Shown one piece after another: positions 1-8,855 of a stretch of DNA of 27,555 nt (its first letter is position 1; every line of letters begins with the position of its first letter). Under the pieces are notes generated by a model. The model was not told the DNA's origin. It searched no databases and saw only the letters and a list, made by a program, of their open reading frames with translations. The DNA is from Polaromonas sp. (GTDB taxonomy: Bacteria > Pseudomonadota > Gammaproteobacteria > Burkholderiales > Burkholderiaceae_C). Made by a program: the position numbers and the translations under genes. The stretch spans positions 1-27,555 of the forward strand of contig JAHFQQ010000004.1 of NCBI GenBank assembly GCA_023259235.1. Direction: 5' to 3'.

Positions 1-753
1 GTGGAGCTTGGCATTGGCGGCGCATTGTTCGGCGTGCACCTTGCCCCGCATGTCGACAAACAGCGCCTCGCCGGGCGCAATGTCGCGCTCGAATTGATGC
101 GCGGTGCCTTCCAGGGCGACCGACTCGCTGGCCACCATCACGGTACTGCCCGCTTCGTTATCACCGCGCCCCAGGCACAGCGGTCGAATGCCAAACGGAT
201 CACGAAACGCCAGCAAGCCATGGCCGGCGATCATCGCCACCACGGCGTAAGAGCCCCTGACGCGCTGGTGCACGCCGCGCACGGCCGCGAACACATCGGC
301 GGGCTTGAGCGGCAGGCCGCGCGTCGTTTTTTCCAGCTCGTGCGCCAGCACGTTGAGCAGCACCTCGGAGTCGCTGTCGGTGTTGATGTGGCGGTGGTCG
401 GCATTGAAGAGCTCGGCCTTGAGCTCGGCCGCGTTGGTCAGGTTGCCATTGTGCGAAAGCACCAGGCCAAACGGAGCGTTGACGTAAAACGGCTGCGCCT
501 CATCTTCGCTGTAGGCATTGCCGGCCGTGGGGTAACGCACCTGCCCCAGCCCGATATTGCCTGGCAGCGCGCGCATGTTGCGGGTGCGAAACACGTCGCG
601 CACCATGCCCTTGGCCTTGTGCATGTAAAACTTGCGGCTTTGCTGCGTGACGATGCCGGCGGCGTCCTGGCCGCGGTGCTGCAGCAGCAGCAGGCCGTCA
701 TAAATAAGCTGGTTCACCGGAGCGTTGCTGACGACGCCGACTATCCCGCACAT
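1..753 (-). CDS. purF: Amidophosphoribosyltransferase, N-terminal part (cut by window edge)
   Basis: PurF makes 5-phosphoribosylamine from PRPP and glutamine, the first committed step of purine synthesis in the cytosol. The minus strand reads M-C-G-I-V-G-V-V from the ATG at 753, so after Met removal Cys2 becomes the N-terminal nucleophile of the class II glutamine amidotransferase domain. Further family motifs follow in order: LQHRGQDAAGI, RYPTAG, AHNGNLTNA, HINTDSDSE and AFRDPFGIRPL. These 251 codons cover essentially the whole glutaminase domain; the phosphoribosyltransferase domain lies outside the window. It is the last gene of a pip-folC-SPOR-cvpA-purF run, 33 bases after cvpA. No strong ribosome binding site is visible, which fits translation coupled to cvpA. 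The long open frame on the opposite strand is a shadow of this gene and of cvpA. Identification is very secure. Confidence 0.97.
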   Translation of the reverse strand, partial: MCGIVGVVSNAPVNQLIYDGLLLLQHRGQDAAGIVTQQSRKFYMHKAKGMVRDVFRTRNMRALPGNIGLGQVRYPTAGNAYSEDEAQPFYVNAPFGLVLSHNGNLTNAAELKAELFNADHRHINTDSDSEVLLNVLAHELEKTTRGLPLKPADVFAAVRGVHQRVRGSYAVVAMIAGHGLLAFRDPFGIRPLCLGRGDNEAGSTVMVASESVALEGTAHQFERDIAPGEALFVDMRGKVHAEQCAANAKLH

Positions 754-786
754 GGTGTTTCGATCATGATGTGTCGATCCAAAAAA

Positions 787-1272
787 TTAATTCAAAACCC
801 TTGCAATCTGCTCCGGCAACATCGGCTTCAAGCCTCTGAGCGTGGCTGTCAAGACGGCCGCGCCCTGCGACTCCCGCCACCAGGCGCTGGCCCCGAGCGC
901 CGTCATGTCAATCACCACGGTGGCTGCCAGCAACAAGATCAGGCCACGCACCAAGCCAAAGGCCACTCCCAGCGTGCGGTCCACTGGTTGCAGGCCGATG
1001 GCGTGAACCAGTTTCTTCAACATAAAGGCAAGCAAACCGGCGGCAAATACCGCGGCAACAAATACCAGCGCAAACGCCGCGGCGTAACGCACCGTCTCCG
1101 AAGCGGCCTGCCAGGGCAACAGCGTCGCCACTCGGGGGGCCGCCCACTGCGCCAAAAAAAACGACACCACCCATCCCAACACCGACAACAGTTCGTACAC
1201 CAGCCCACGCCATGCCCCAAGCATCATGGACAAAAGCAGCACCGCCAGCAAGATCCAGTCAAGTGCCGCCAC
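787..1272 (-). CDS. cvpA: CvpA family inner-membrane protein
   Basis: A 161-residue protein with four hydrophobic segments (about residues 5-22, 28-46, 63-86 and 103-122). The family signature near the start, LDWILLAVLLLSMMLGAWRGL, is the CvpA pattern, and the length is normal for the family. In E. coli cvpA is needed for colicin V production and lies just before purF, as here; its biochemical role is not settled, and envelope or secretion functions have been proposed. The start is a GTG at 1272, two residues before the conserved LDW. No convincing Shine-Dalgarno sequence precedes it, and the upstream SPOR gene stops only 15 bases before, so coupled translation is likely. Family call is secure; function is only as good as the family knowledge. 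Confidence 0.92.
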   Translation of the reverse strand: MAALDWILLAVLLLSMMLGAWRGLVYELLSVLGWVVSFFLAQWAAPRVATLLPWQAASETVRYAAAFALVFVAAVFAAGLLAFMLKKLVHAIGLQPVDRTLGVAFGLVRGLILLLAATVVIDMTALGASAWWRESQGAAVLTATLRGLKPMLPEQIARVLN

Positions 1273-1287
1273 TCGATTGCAGACTAT

Positions 1288-2037
1288 TCAAAGACTCAGG
1301 ATGGCGGTCGGCAAATCGAGCGCCTTGATCTTGCCTGCAACCTTTTCAGCCTCTGCCCTGCTGGAAAACGGGCCCACGCGAACCCGGGTGCGCGCGCCAT
1401 CCCTGGTTTCAACGACCTGCGCATAGGTTTTTAGGCCGGCTTTTTCAAGCTTGGCGCGCACTTCGCGAGCCTTGGCGGCATCAGCAAACGCACCGACCTG
1501 CACCACCACGCGGCCTTCAGCAGCGGCGGCAGTCTTGCTGACTGGCGGCACCGGCTGGCCGTTGAGCAGGGCGCTGGCACGCGCCGCGTCGTTGCCTGAC
1601 GAAGCCGCCCTGGAGGCAGCTTTCGGCTCTGTTTTCGCTTGCGCCTCAAGATCCGGTTTTACCTCCTTTTTTATAGCATCCGGCGCTTGTTGCACGGGGG
1701 CTGGAGCCTGCTTTGATGGCGCAATTTCTTCCTTGGGTGCGAGGCTGGCCGCGGCTGGCACGGACGCCGCTTCGGTGGCGGCGGGCGGCGCCGGGACTAG
1801 CAGCGGCTTGACGGCATTTTTTGCAGGAATTTCAATCGGGATATCGACTGCAATGGGGCGCGGCTGGGTGTCAAACAGCAGTGGAAACCCCACCACCCCA
1901 AGCAGCACCAGCACGATCGCGCCAATCAGGCGGTGCCTGGCGCGTTTGCGGATCGCTTCCACGCTTTCCGGTTGAGCGGCTGGCCCGGCGGGAGGGGCAG
2001 CGCTTGAGCCGCCCCGGCGGAAATTGAAAAACAACAT
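1288..2037 (-). CDS. SPOR-domain protein (DedD-like), single-pass membrane protein
   Basis: A 249-residue protein with a short cytoplasmic N-terminus, one membrane segment (about residues 37-55), a long Ala/Pro/Lys-rich periplasmic linker (about 56-165) and a C-terminal SPOR domain (about 172-249, beginning VVVQVGAFADAAKAREV). SPOR domains bind peptidoglycan stripped of stem peptides at the division septum, so a role in cell division like that of DedD is likely. The gene lies between folC and cvpA, the usual place for dedD-type genes. Part of the linker, residues about 107-124, is encoded by a copy of a dispersed repeat (1666-1718), so that stretch is probably not ancestral. The start is the ATG at 2037. 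Domain call is secure; the name dedD is not used because only the architecture is shared. Confidence 0.9.
   Translation of the reverse strand: MLFFNFRRGGSSAAPPAGPAAQPESVEAIRKRARHRLIGAIVLVLLGVVGFPLLFDTQPRPIAVDIPIEIPAKNAVKPLLVPAPPAATEAASVPAAASLAPKEEIAPSKQAPAPVQQAPDAIKKEVKPDLEAQAKTEPKAASRAASSGNDAARASALLNGQPVPPVSKTAAAAEGRVVVQVGAFADAAKAREVRAKLEKAGLKTYAQVVETRDGARTRVRVGPFSSRAEAEKVAGKIKALDLPTAILSL
1666..1718 (+). repeat. Dispersed repeat, ATAGC...GGGCT...GCC type, copy 1 (inside SPOR gene)
   Basis: A T-run, then ATAGC, a spacer containing GCGCTTGTTGCA, then GGGCTGGAGCCTG and TTTGAT. The same order of blocks occurs at 4651, 9215, 17155 and 22430, always with ATAGC first on the plus strand. This copy is read in frame on the minus strand as part of the SPOR protein linker. 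It is one of the more degenerate copies, so the call is moderate. Confidence 0.5.
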
Positions 2038-2131
2038 GGTGTGGCTTGAATCCGTTAAGGAGCACGTTCAGGGTTCGGATGGACTGCCGACCCAGGCACT
2101 GGTGCGCTCTGGTGAGCCAGCTTTTCCAGCT

Positions 2132-3442
2132 TCAGGAAACCAGGTGCGGTGCCGAAAGACGCGGCACGCCGCCTTTCAAAATACCGCCCACCGTGTAAAA
2201 CGAGCCGAACACCACAATTCTATCAGCCGGGTTTGCCGCCTTGACGGCCGCCTGCAGCGCTTCCGCCGGGGTTTTGTAAACCGTGGCACTGGTGTCTGGC
2301 ATGGGCCGCAGCGCTAGCCAATGGGCATGCAACTCCTCGCTCGTGGCCGCCCGCGCCGTTGGCAGATCGGTGAAATACCACTTGTCGATCACTGGACTGA
2401 TCCGCGCCATCATCTGCGCCAGATCCTTGTCGGCCATGGCGCCAAAAATGGCGTGGGTGCGGGGGTAGTAACCCATGGCATCGAGGTTTTCGGCCAGCGC
2501 CGCCACAGCGTGCGGGTTGTGCGCCACATCGAGTATCAGTGCCGGCTGGCCGGGAACGATCTGAAAGCGCCCCGGCAACTCGACCATGGACAAGCCGTTG
2601 CGAACGGCTTGGGCGGTGACGGGCAAACGCTCGCGCAGCGCCGTCAGCGCCGCCAGCACGCCAGCGGCATTGGCCAATTGGTTGGCACCGCGCAGCGCCG
2701 GATAGGCCAGCCCGGCATAGCGCCTGCCACGTCCGGCCCAGGCCCACTGCTGCTTGTCGCCCGTGAAATTGAAGTCTCGGCCCATGCACCACAAGTCAGC
2801 GCCCACTTTTGCCGCATGCTCAAGAACGCTTTTCGGCGGCACCGGGTCGCTCACCACTGCAGGCCGTCCGGCGCGCATGATGCCGGCCTTTTCCCGGCCT
2901 ATGCTTTCCCGGTCAGCGCCGAGCAAGGCCATGTGATCCAGGTCAATGCTGGTAATCACCGCGCAATCGGCGTCCAGAATATTGACGGCGTCCAGACGGC
3001 CGCCTAGCCCGACCTCCAGAATCACCACGTCGAGCATGGCGTCGGCCAGCCGTTGCAGGATGGCGAGCGTCGTAAACTCGAAGTAAGTCAGTGAAATATC
3101 ATTGCCATTTTGGGTTCTGGCCCTTTCAACACGTTCGAAGCATGCTATCAGTTCGGTAGCGCTCGCGATCTCGCCGCGAACCCGGCAACGCTCTTCAAAA
3201 TCCACCAGATGCGGCGAGGTATAGAGCCCGGTGCGGTAGCCGGACTGCAGCAGGATGGCTTCCAGCATGGCGCAGGTCGAGCCTTTGCCGTTGGTGCCAG
3301 CCACCGTGATGATGGGGCACGCAAACGCCAGTCCCATGCGGGCAGCCACGCTGCTGACGCGTTCAAGCCCGAGGTCGATGCTTGTGGGGTGCAGCCGCTC
3401 GCAGTAGGCCAGCCAGTCGTCGAGGGTTTTGAGAGCTTCCAT
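2132..3442 (-). CDS. folC: Bifunctional folylpolyglutamate synthase / dihydrofolate synthase
   Basis: A 436-residue Mur-ligase-family enzyme that joins glutamate to dihydropteroate and extends folate polyglutamate tails using ATP, in the cytosol. The P-loop VAGTNGKGST lies at about residues 47-56; HPTSIDLGLERV, EVGLGGRLDAVN, TSIDLDHMALLG and ILDVAHNPHA are FolC-type motifs, the last beginning the C-terminal domain. An upstream in-frame start at 3517 would add 25 residues and overlap the pip stop. I chose the ATG at 3442 because family proteins begin near MEALKTLDDWL. It sits between pip and the SPOR gene. The product links functionally to the thyA-folA pair further along the window. Very secure. 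Confidence 0.95.
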   Translation of the reverse strand: MEALKTLDDWLAYCERLHPTSIDLGLERVSSVAARMGLAFACPIITVAGTNGKGSTCAMLEAILLQSGYRTGLYTSPHLVDFEERCRVRGEIASATELIACFERVERARTQNGNDISLTYFEFTTLAILQRLADAMLDVVILEVGLGGRLDAVNILDADCAVITSIDLDHMALLGADRESIGREKAGIMRAGRPAVVSDPVPPKSVLEHAAKVGADLWCMGRDFNFTGDKQQWAWAGRGRRYAGLAYPALRGANQLANAAGVLAALTALRERLPVTAQAVRNGLSMVELPGRFQIVPGQPALILDVAHNPHAVAALAENLDAMGYYPRTHAIFGAMADKDLAQMMARISPVIDKWYFTDLPTARAATSEELHAHWLALRPMPDTSATVYKTPAEALQAAVKAANPADRIVVFGSFYTVGGILKGGVPRLSAPHLVS

Positions 3443-3506
3443 ACAGGCCCGCATTGTCCCCCACGGCGGAAAACCTTTTCGGGCACGGGCCGACTCCAGC
3501 CGCCGC

Positions 3507-4469
3507 TCAGCGCGCAAAGCGGTCGGTCGCTGCGATCAGTTCGGCCAGAATGCCGGGCTCGTTGTAGGCATGGCCAGCGTCGGCAACCAGGTGAAAATCC
3601 GCCTCGGGCCAGGCGCGGTGCAGGTCCCAGGCGGTTCTGGCGGGGCAGGCCATGTCATAGCGGCCCTGCACGATCACGCCGGGAATGTCCTTGAGCTTGC
3701 CCGCATCGCGAATCAGTTGCCCTTCCTCAAGCCAGCCGCCCTGCATGAAATAGTGGTTTTCGATGCGCGCAAACGCCAGCGCGAACGCGTCGCTACCGTG
3801 CTGCCCCACTGCCGCCGGGTCGGGCCGAAGCGTGATGGTCTGGCCTTCCCACAGGCTCCACGCACGGGCAGCGGCTAACTGTTCGCCACGGTCAGAACCC
3901 ACCAGGCGCTTGCGGTAGGCGGCCATCAGGTCGCCGCGCTCGGCCGGTGGAATCGGCGCCAGGAAGTTTTCCCAAAGATCAGGAAACAGCCAGGAAGCGC
4001 CCTCCTGGTAGTACCACAGCAGCTCGGCGCGACGCAGCGTGAAGATGCCGCGCACGATCAGCTCCGACACCCGCCCGGGGTGCGTCTGGGCGTAGGCCAG
4101 CGCCAGCGCTGAGCCCCAGGAGCCGCCGAACACCAGCCAGCGCTCGACGCCCAGCAGTGTGCGCAGCCGCTCGATATCGGCCACCAGGTGCCAGGTCGTG
4201 TTGTCTTCCAGACCGGCATGGGGTGTCGAGCGGCCACAACCGCGCTGGTCAAACAGCAGCACGCAGTAGCGCTCCGGATCAAACAGCCGCCGATGCTCGG
4301 GCGAGCAGCCGGCACCCGGCCCGCCATGCAGAAACACCGCTGGTTTGCCCTGCGGATTGCCGCAAAGTTCCCAGTAAACCGAATGACCCTCGCCAGTGTC
4401 CAGAGTGCCGGTGCGAAACGGCTCGATGGGCGGGTAAAGGCTTGCAGGTGAAGTAGCCAAGGAAGTCAT
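3507..4469 (-). CDS. pip: Proline iminopeptidase (alpha/beta hydrolase)
   Basis: A 320-residue cytosolic peptidase, family S33, that removes N-terminal proline from peptides. It shows the oxyanion-hole motif FLHGGPGAG (47-55), FDQRGCGRSTPH (73-84), the nucleophile elbow GGSWGS with Ser117, a catalytic Asp in GRYDMACPA and the His in DAGHAYNEP. Length and motif order match the bacterial proline iminopeptidases. I chose the ATG at 4469; a TTG seven codons upstream (4490) is also open, and neither has a clear Shine-Dalgarno sequence. It is the first gene of the minus-strand run towards purF, with its stop 64 bases before the chosen folC start. Function is well supported by family motifs. Confidence 0.93.
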   Translation of the reverse strand: MTSLATSPASLYPPIEPFRTGTLDTGEGHSVYWELCGNPQGKPAVFLHGGPGAGCSPEHRRLFDPERYCVLLFDQRGCGRSTPHAGLEDNTTWHLVADIERLRTLLGVERWLVFGGSWGSALALAYAQTHPGRVSELIVRGIFTLRRAELLWYYQEGASWLFPDLWENFLAPIPPAERGDLMAAYRKRLVGSDRGEQLAAARAWSLWEGQTITLRPDPAAVGQHGSDAFALAFARIENHYFMQGGWLEEGQLIRDAGKLKDIPGVIVQGRYDMACPARTAWDLHRAWPEADFHLVADAGHAYNEPGILAELIAATDRFAR

Positions 4470-4650
4470 GGAAGGTTCTGAGTGTGACAAGCAGGGTGGG
4501 AATCATCGTAAACCATGCCGCACCAAACGGTTGAAGCGGCGGCCAGCGCCAACGCGTTTATTCTGGCCTGAATTATTCTCCGATTGCCGCTTTCGCCTGC
4601 GGTGTCCGGTTCAGCGCCTTTTTTCGCTGCCCCTCCAAGCGCTGATTTCG

Positions 4651-4705
4651 CTATTTATTTAATAGCTCATTGCCCCCGCCATATATGGGCTTATGGCCAA
4701 TTTGT
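4651..4705 (+). repeat. Dispersed repeat, ATAGC...GGGCT...GGCC type, copy 2 (intergenic)
   Basis: Lies in the 261-base gap between the divergent pip and ArsC-like genes. It reads TATTTAATAGCTCATTG, then a spacer, then ATGGGCTTATGGCCAATTTG, matching the block order of the other copies. It ends 26 bases before the ArsC-like start, so it may overlap that gene's promoter or leader. The rest of the gap (4470-4650) shows nothing I can assign. Confidence 0.6.
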
Positions 4706-4730
4706 CTTGAATTTGTGGCAAACTCACTGC

Positions 4731-5075
4731 ATGCTCATTGTGTACGGCATTGTCAATTGCAGCACCGTCAAAAAGGCCCGTGCGTGGCTTGCCGAACACG
4801 GCCATAGCTACGAATTCCATGACTTCAAGAAGCACGGCGTGCCGCCTGATCAACTGGCGCTGTGGGTGCAGGCCGTCGGCTGGGAGAAATTGCTCAACCG
4901 CCAGGGCACGACCTGGCGCAAGCTGGACCCTGCCGCGCAGGCCGCCATAACGGATGCCGCCAGCGCCCAGGCGCTGATGCGGGCTCAGCCCAGCGTCATC
5001 AAGCGTCCGGTGGTTCAGTGGGATCAGGGCGTCACGGTCGGGTTTGATGTAACGGCGTGGGCCGCCAGGCTTTGA
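4731..5075 (+). CDS. ArsC/Spx-family thioredoxin-fold protein (YffB-like)
   Basis: A 114-residue protein beginning MLIVYGIVNCSTVKKARAWL. The single N-terminal Cys10 in the NCxTxKKA motif and the later IKRPVV motif are those of the ArsC/Spx/YffB family. Proteins of this subgroup are small thioredoxin-fold proteins; YffB has been linked to glutathione-dependent reduction, but their physiological role is uncertain and arsenate reduction should not be assumed. Longer in-frame starts exist upstream, but the chosen ATG places the first beta strand at residue 2 as in the family. It is probably monocistronic: the next gene starts almost 200 bases later. A repeat copy lies just upstream. Family call secure, function unknown. 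Confidence 0.88.
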   Translation: MLIVYGIVNCSTVKKARAWLAEHGHSYEFHDFKKHGVPPDQLALWVQAVGWEKLLNRQGTTWRKLDPAAQAAITDAASAQALMRAQPSVIKRPVVQWDQGVTVGFDVTAWAARL

Positions 5076-5165
5076 AGCGGCCGCGGCGCCATGCATGCAG
5101 CGATACATTACGCCAGTTGAGCACCTTTACCATTGATTTACCGAACTCCGCGCATTCAAACGACT

Positions 5166-5178
5166 CTTAATTATTAAG
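5166..5178. promoter_or_regulatory. AT-rich perfect palindrome upstream of glycine-zipper gene
   Basis: CTTAAT-T-ATTAAG is a perfect 6+1+6 inverted repeat about 93 bases before the start of the downstream secreted protein, in an otherwise GC-rich region. It could be an operator or part of a promoter. No matching regulator is identifiable. Confidence 0.25.
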
Positions 5179-5192
5179 ATTGAACTGGTTGC

Positions 5193-5222
5193 TGCCCGGC
5201 CGCATAAGCGGGCCGCCGGGCA
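5193..5222 (+). promoter_or_regulatory. GC-rich hairpin in 5' leader of glycine-zipper gene
   Basis: TGCCCGGC pairs with GCCGGGCA across a 14-base loop that itself contains CGC-ATAA-GCG. It lies 48 bases before the ATG at 5271. No T-run follows, so it is not a standard terminator for the ArsC-like gene; a leader structure affecting mRNA stability or translation is possible. Confidence 0.3.
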
Positions 5223-5270
5223 CGCCACAACGGTCCAGTTTCAGCCCGTTTCTGCGAAAGGAATTGCATC

Positions 5271-5981
5271 ATGAAAAAAATATTTGCCATTTCCGCTGCC
5301 ACCCTTGCGGCCAGTTTGGCCGCCGCGTCCGCGTCCGCCACGGACATTTTGGCGCGGGTCATCTCCAGCACCCCGGTGGTGCAGCAAGTTGCAGTCCCCA
5401 GGCAGGTGTGCAACACCCAGGCTATCATCACGCCGGCTCCCAAATCGGGCGCCGGCGCACTGATGGGCGCCTTGGCGGGTGGCGCAGTGGGCAACGCCAT
5501 CGGCGGTGGCGGCGGCCGGGCGGCGGCCACCGTGATTGGCCTGGTGGGCGGCGCCGTGATTGGCGACAGCATCGAGGGGTCGAACAACCAGGTTCAGAAC
5601 GTGCAGCGATGCGCCACGCAGACTTCTTATGAAAACCGCACGAGCTACTACAACGTGGTCTACGAATACCAGGGCGCCCAATACAACGTGCAGATGACCA
5701 GTGACCCCGGTCCCTACGTGCGGCTGCAGGTCACTCCGGTTGGTGCCATGACGCCTGCGCCTGAAGCGGCCGCGCCAGATCAATCCCAGGCGTATGTCCA
5801 GCCGGCACCCGTCGCACCGCCGGTCTATGAGCAGCAGCCTATCGCTGCGGCTGTGGCATACCCGGGCTATTACTACCCACAACCCTACTACGCACCGCCT
5901 TACTACACGCCGTTTTACCCGCTGGGGCTCTCGTTGAACTTCGGCTACAGCCGGGGTTTCGGCGGGCATTACAGGCGTTGA
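5271..5981 (+). CDS. Secreted glycine-zipper 2TM-domain protein
   Basis: A 236-residue protein with a clear signal peptide (MKKIFAISAATLAASLAAAS, predicted cleavage near ASA-TD, residue 24). A glycine-zipper region follows at about 59-103 (GAGALMGALAGGAVGNAIGG and a second Gly-rich half), a pattern found in surface-antigen-like outer-membrane lipoproteins and membrane-inserting proteins. There is no lipobox Cys. The middle (about 105-160) has two conserved-looking Cys residues, at about 45 and 115 of the precursor, and the C-terminus is rich in Tyr and Pro (YYYPQPYYAPPYYTPFYP). A good Shine-Dalgarno sequence (GAAAGGAA) precedes the ATG. It probably sits in the periplasm or outer membrane; a precise role cannot be stated. 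No clear terminator follows. Confidence 0.85.
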   Translation: MKKIFAISAATLAASLAAASASATDILARVISSTPVVQQVAVPRQVCNTQAIITPAPKSGAGALMGALAGGAVGNAIGGGGGRAAATVIGLVGGAVIGDSIEGSNNQVQNVQRCATQTSYENRTSYYNVVYEYQGAQYNVQMTSDPGPYVRLQVTPVGAMTPAPEAAAPDQSQAYVQPAPVAPPVYEQQPIAAAVAYPGYYYPQPYYAPPYYTPFYPLGLSLNFGYSRGFGGHYRR

Positions 5982-6055
5982 AATTTCCCCGGGGGCACTC
6001 TGTGCAGCCAGTCCGGAGCAGGAAGGGGTCTGCCGGGACGCGCCCGGCACCGTGA

Positions 6056-7858
<1,803 letters not shown>

Positions 7859-7901
7859 GAGTGGCACTGTACCGCAACAACCTTCATTCGAAGCACGGCG
7901 C

Positions 7902-8669
7902 TCAGGCGACCGGCGCAAAAAGCCGCAGCCATTTTTTCGCGGGCAGGTCCCAGCGCGACTGGATCACGCCGGCGCGCAGCAGCAGCTCGGCGCGCTCCGG
8001 TCGCGTGGGCTCGCGCTGCGCCAGCACCACGGTATTGCCCTCGCGCGTGGGCCGGAACGCCCACACCGATTCCGGGCCAAAGGCCTCGGCGATCCGGGTC
8101 AGCGACCGGACATAGCTGGAATCGCGGCCAAAGAGGTTCACCGTCATCACGCCGTCTTCCGTGAGCAGGCCGCGGCAGCGGGTATAAAAACCGGCATCGT
8201 CCAGCACCGGCGCGGCCGCTTCATGGTCGTACAGGTCAACGTGCAACAGGTCCACCGTGCCCTGATGCGCCGGGTTTTGGATCTCGGCGCCCGCATCAGC
8301 CTCTATGACGCGCAACCTGAGGTCATCCTGCGGCAGCTTGAACCAGACCCGGCAGGCGGTAACCACCTGCGGGTTGATCTCGATCGCAGTGGTCTTCATG
8401 CGCAGCTTCTTGTAGCAGAACTTGGTTAAAGCCGCCGAACCCAGGCCGAGCTGCATGGCATGCTTTTTCGCCACTGCCTGCGCATCCATGAACAGCAGCC
8501 CGGCCATCATGCGCTGCACATACTCCAGTTCAATATCGAAGGGCGCATCGCGCAGCATCGAGCCTTGCACCCATTCGGTGCCCAGGTGCAGAAAGCGCAC
8601 CTCGCCGTAGTCTGAAAAATTGACTTCAGGCAGGTTGGGAGCAGTTTTCACTGTTTCTTTTTTCGACAT
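7902..8669 (-). CDS. Spermidine synthase-like protein
   Basis: A 255-residue Rossmann-fold protein of the polyamine aminopropyltransferase family. Visible features are the ELEYVQRMM segment near the start, a nucleotide-binding loop (MQLGLGSAALTKF), the acidic strand TTAIEINPQVV with Glu for the ribose, and the HVDLYDHEAAAPVLDD motif corresponding to the catalytic Asp region. This shorter type, common in betaproteobacteria, often lacks proof of true spermidine synthesis, so the substrate is uncertain. Start at ATG 8669 with AGGA upstream; an extension to 8804 would read into a hairpin-bearing intergenic region and is unlikely. The glycosylase gene ends 186 bases upstream, on the same strand. 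The GspE-type ATPase follows 43 bases downstream. Confidence 0.82.
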   Translation of the reverse strand: MSKKETVKTAPNLPEVNFSDYGEVRFLHLGTEWVQGSMLRDAPFDIELEYVQRMMAGLLFMDAQAVAKKHAMQLGLGSAALTKFCYKKLRMKTTAIEINPQVVTACRVWFKLPQDDLRLRVIEADAGAEIQNPAHQGTVDLLHVDLYDHEAAAPVLDDAGFYTRCRGLLTEDGVMTVNLFGRDSSYVRSLTRIAEAFGPESVWAFRPTREGNTVVLAQREPTRPERAELLLRAGVIQSRWDLPAKKWLRLFAPVA

Positions 8670-8746
8670 CAGATCATCCTGGAAACGGCAGTTGGACGCG
8701 CCCGAGGGTGCTGTGATTGGCGTGTCAGACAAGGCGCGACAATGCG

Positions 8747-8762
8747 GCGGGCTACTGCCCGC
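8747..8762. repeat. Small GC-rich stem-loop between glycosylase and spermidine synthase-like genes
   Basis: GCGGGC-TACT-GCCCGC is a perfect 6-bp stem with a 4-base loop, flanked by further GC-rich sequence (GGCGCGACAATGCG on one side, AGGGCGGAGCAACACC on the other). No T-run follows on either strand, so it is more likely a REP-like or mRNA-stability element than a terminator. Confidence 0.35.
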
Positions 8763-8855
8763 AGGGCGGAGCAACACCGTATGGCGCGGCAATCGCAGTG
8801 CCATCGGGTGGGTAGCGCTCTCACCGAAAAGGTGAATATCATCGAAGACAAAAAA

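Noticed and set aside
1..1434. Long plus-strand open frame of 477 codons at the left edge
   Set aside because: It runs antisense to purF and cvpA, both of which show strong family motifs on the minus strand; its own translation is rich in His/Gln/Arg with no domain.
3443..3517. Extended N-terminus for folC from 3517
   Set aside because: It would overlap the pip stop and adds 25 residues not seen in FolC proteins; the ATG at 3442 fits the family start.
4731..5075. Arsenate reductase (arsC) for arsenic resistance
   Set aside because: Only the fold and Cys motif are shared; the sequence looks like the YffB subgroup and no other ars genes are near.
8821..8835. TCACC-GAAAA-GGTGA hairpin as terminator of the glycosylase gene
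   Set aside because: The stem is only five base pairs and the T-run lies on the wrong side for the minus strand.
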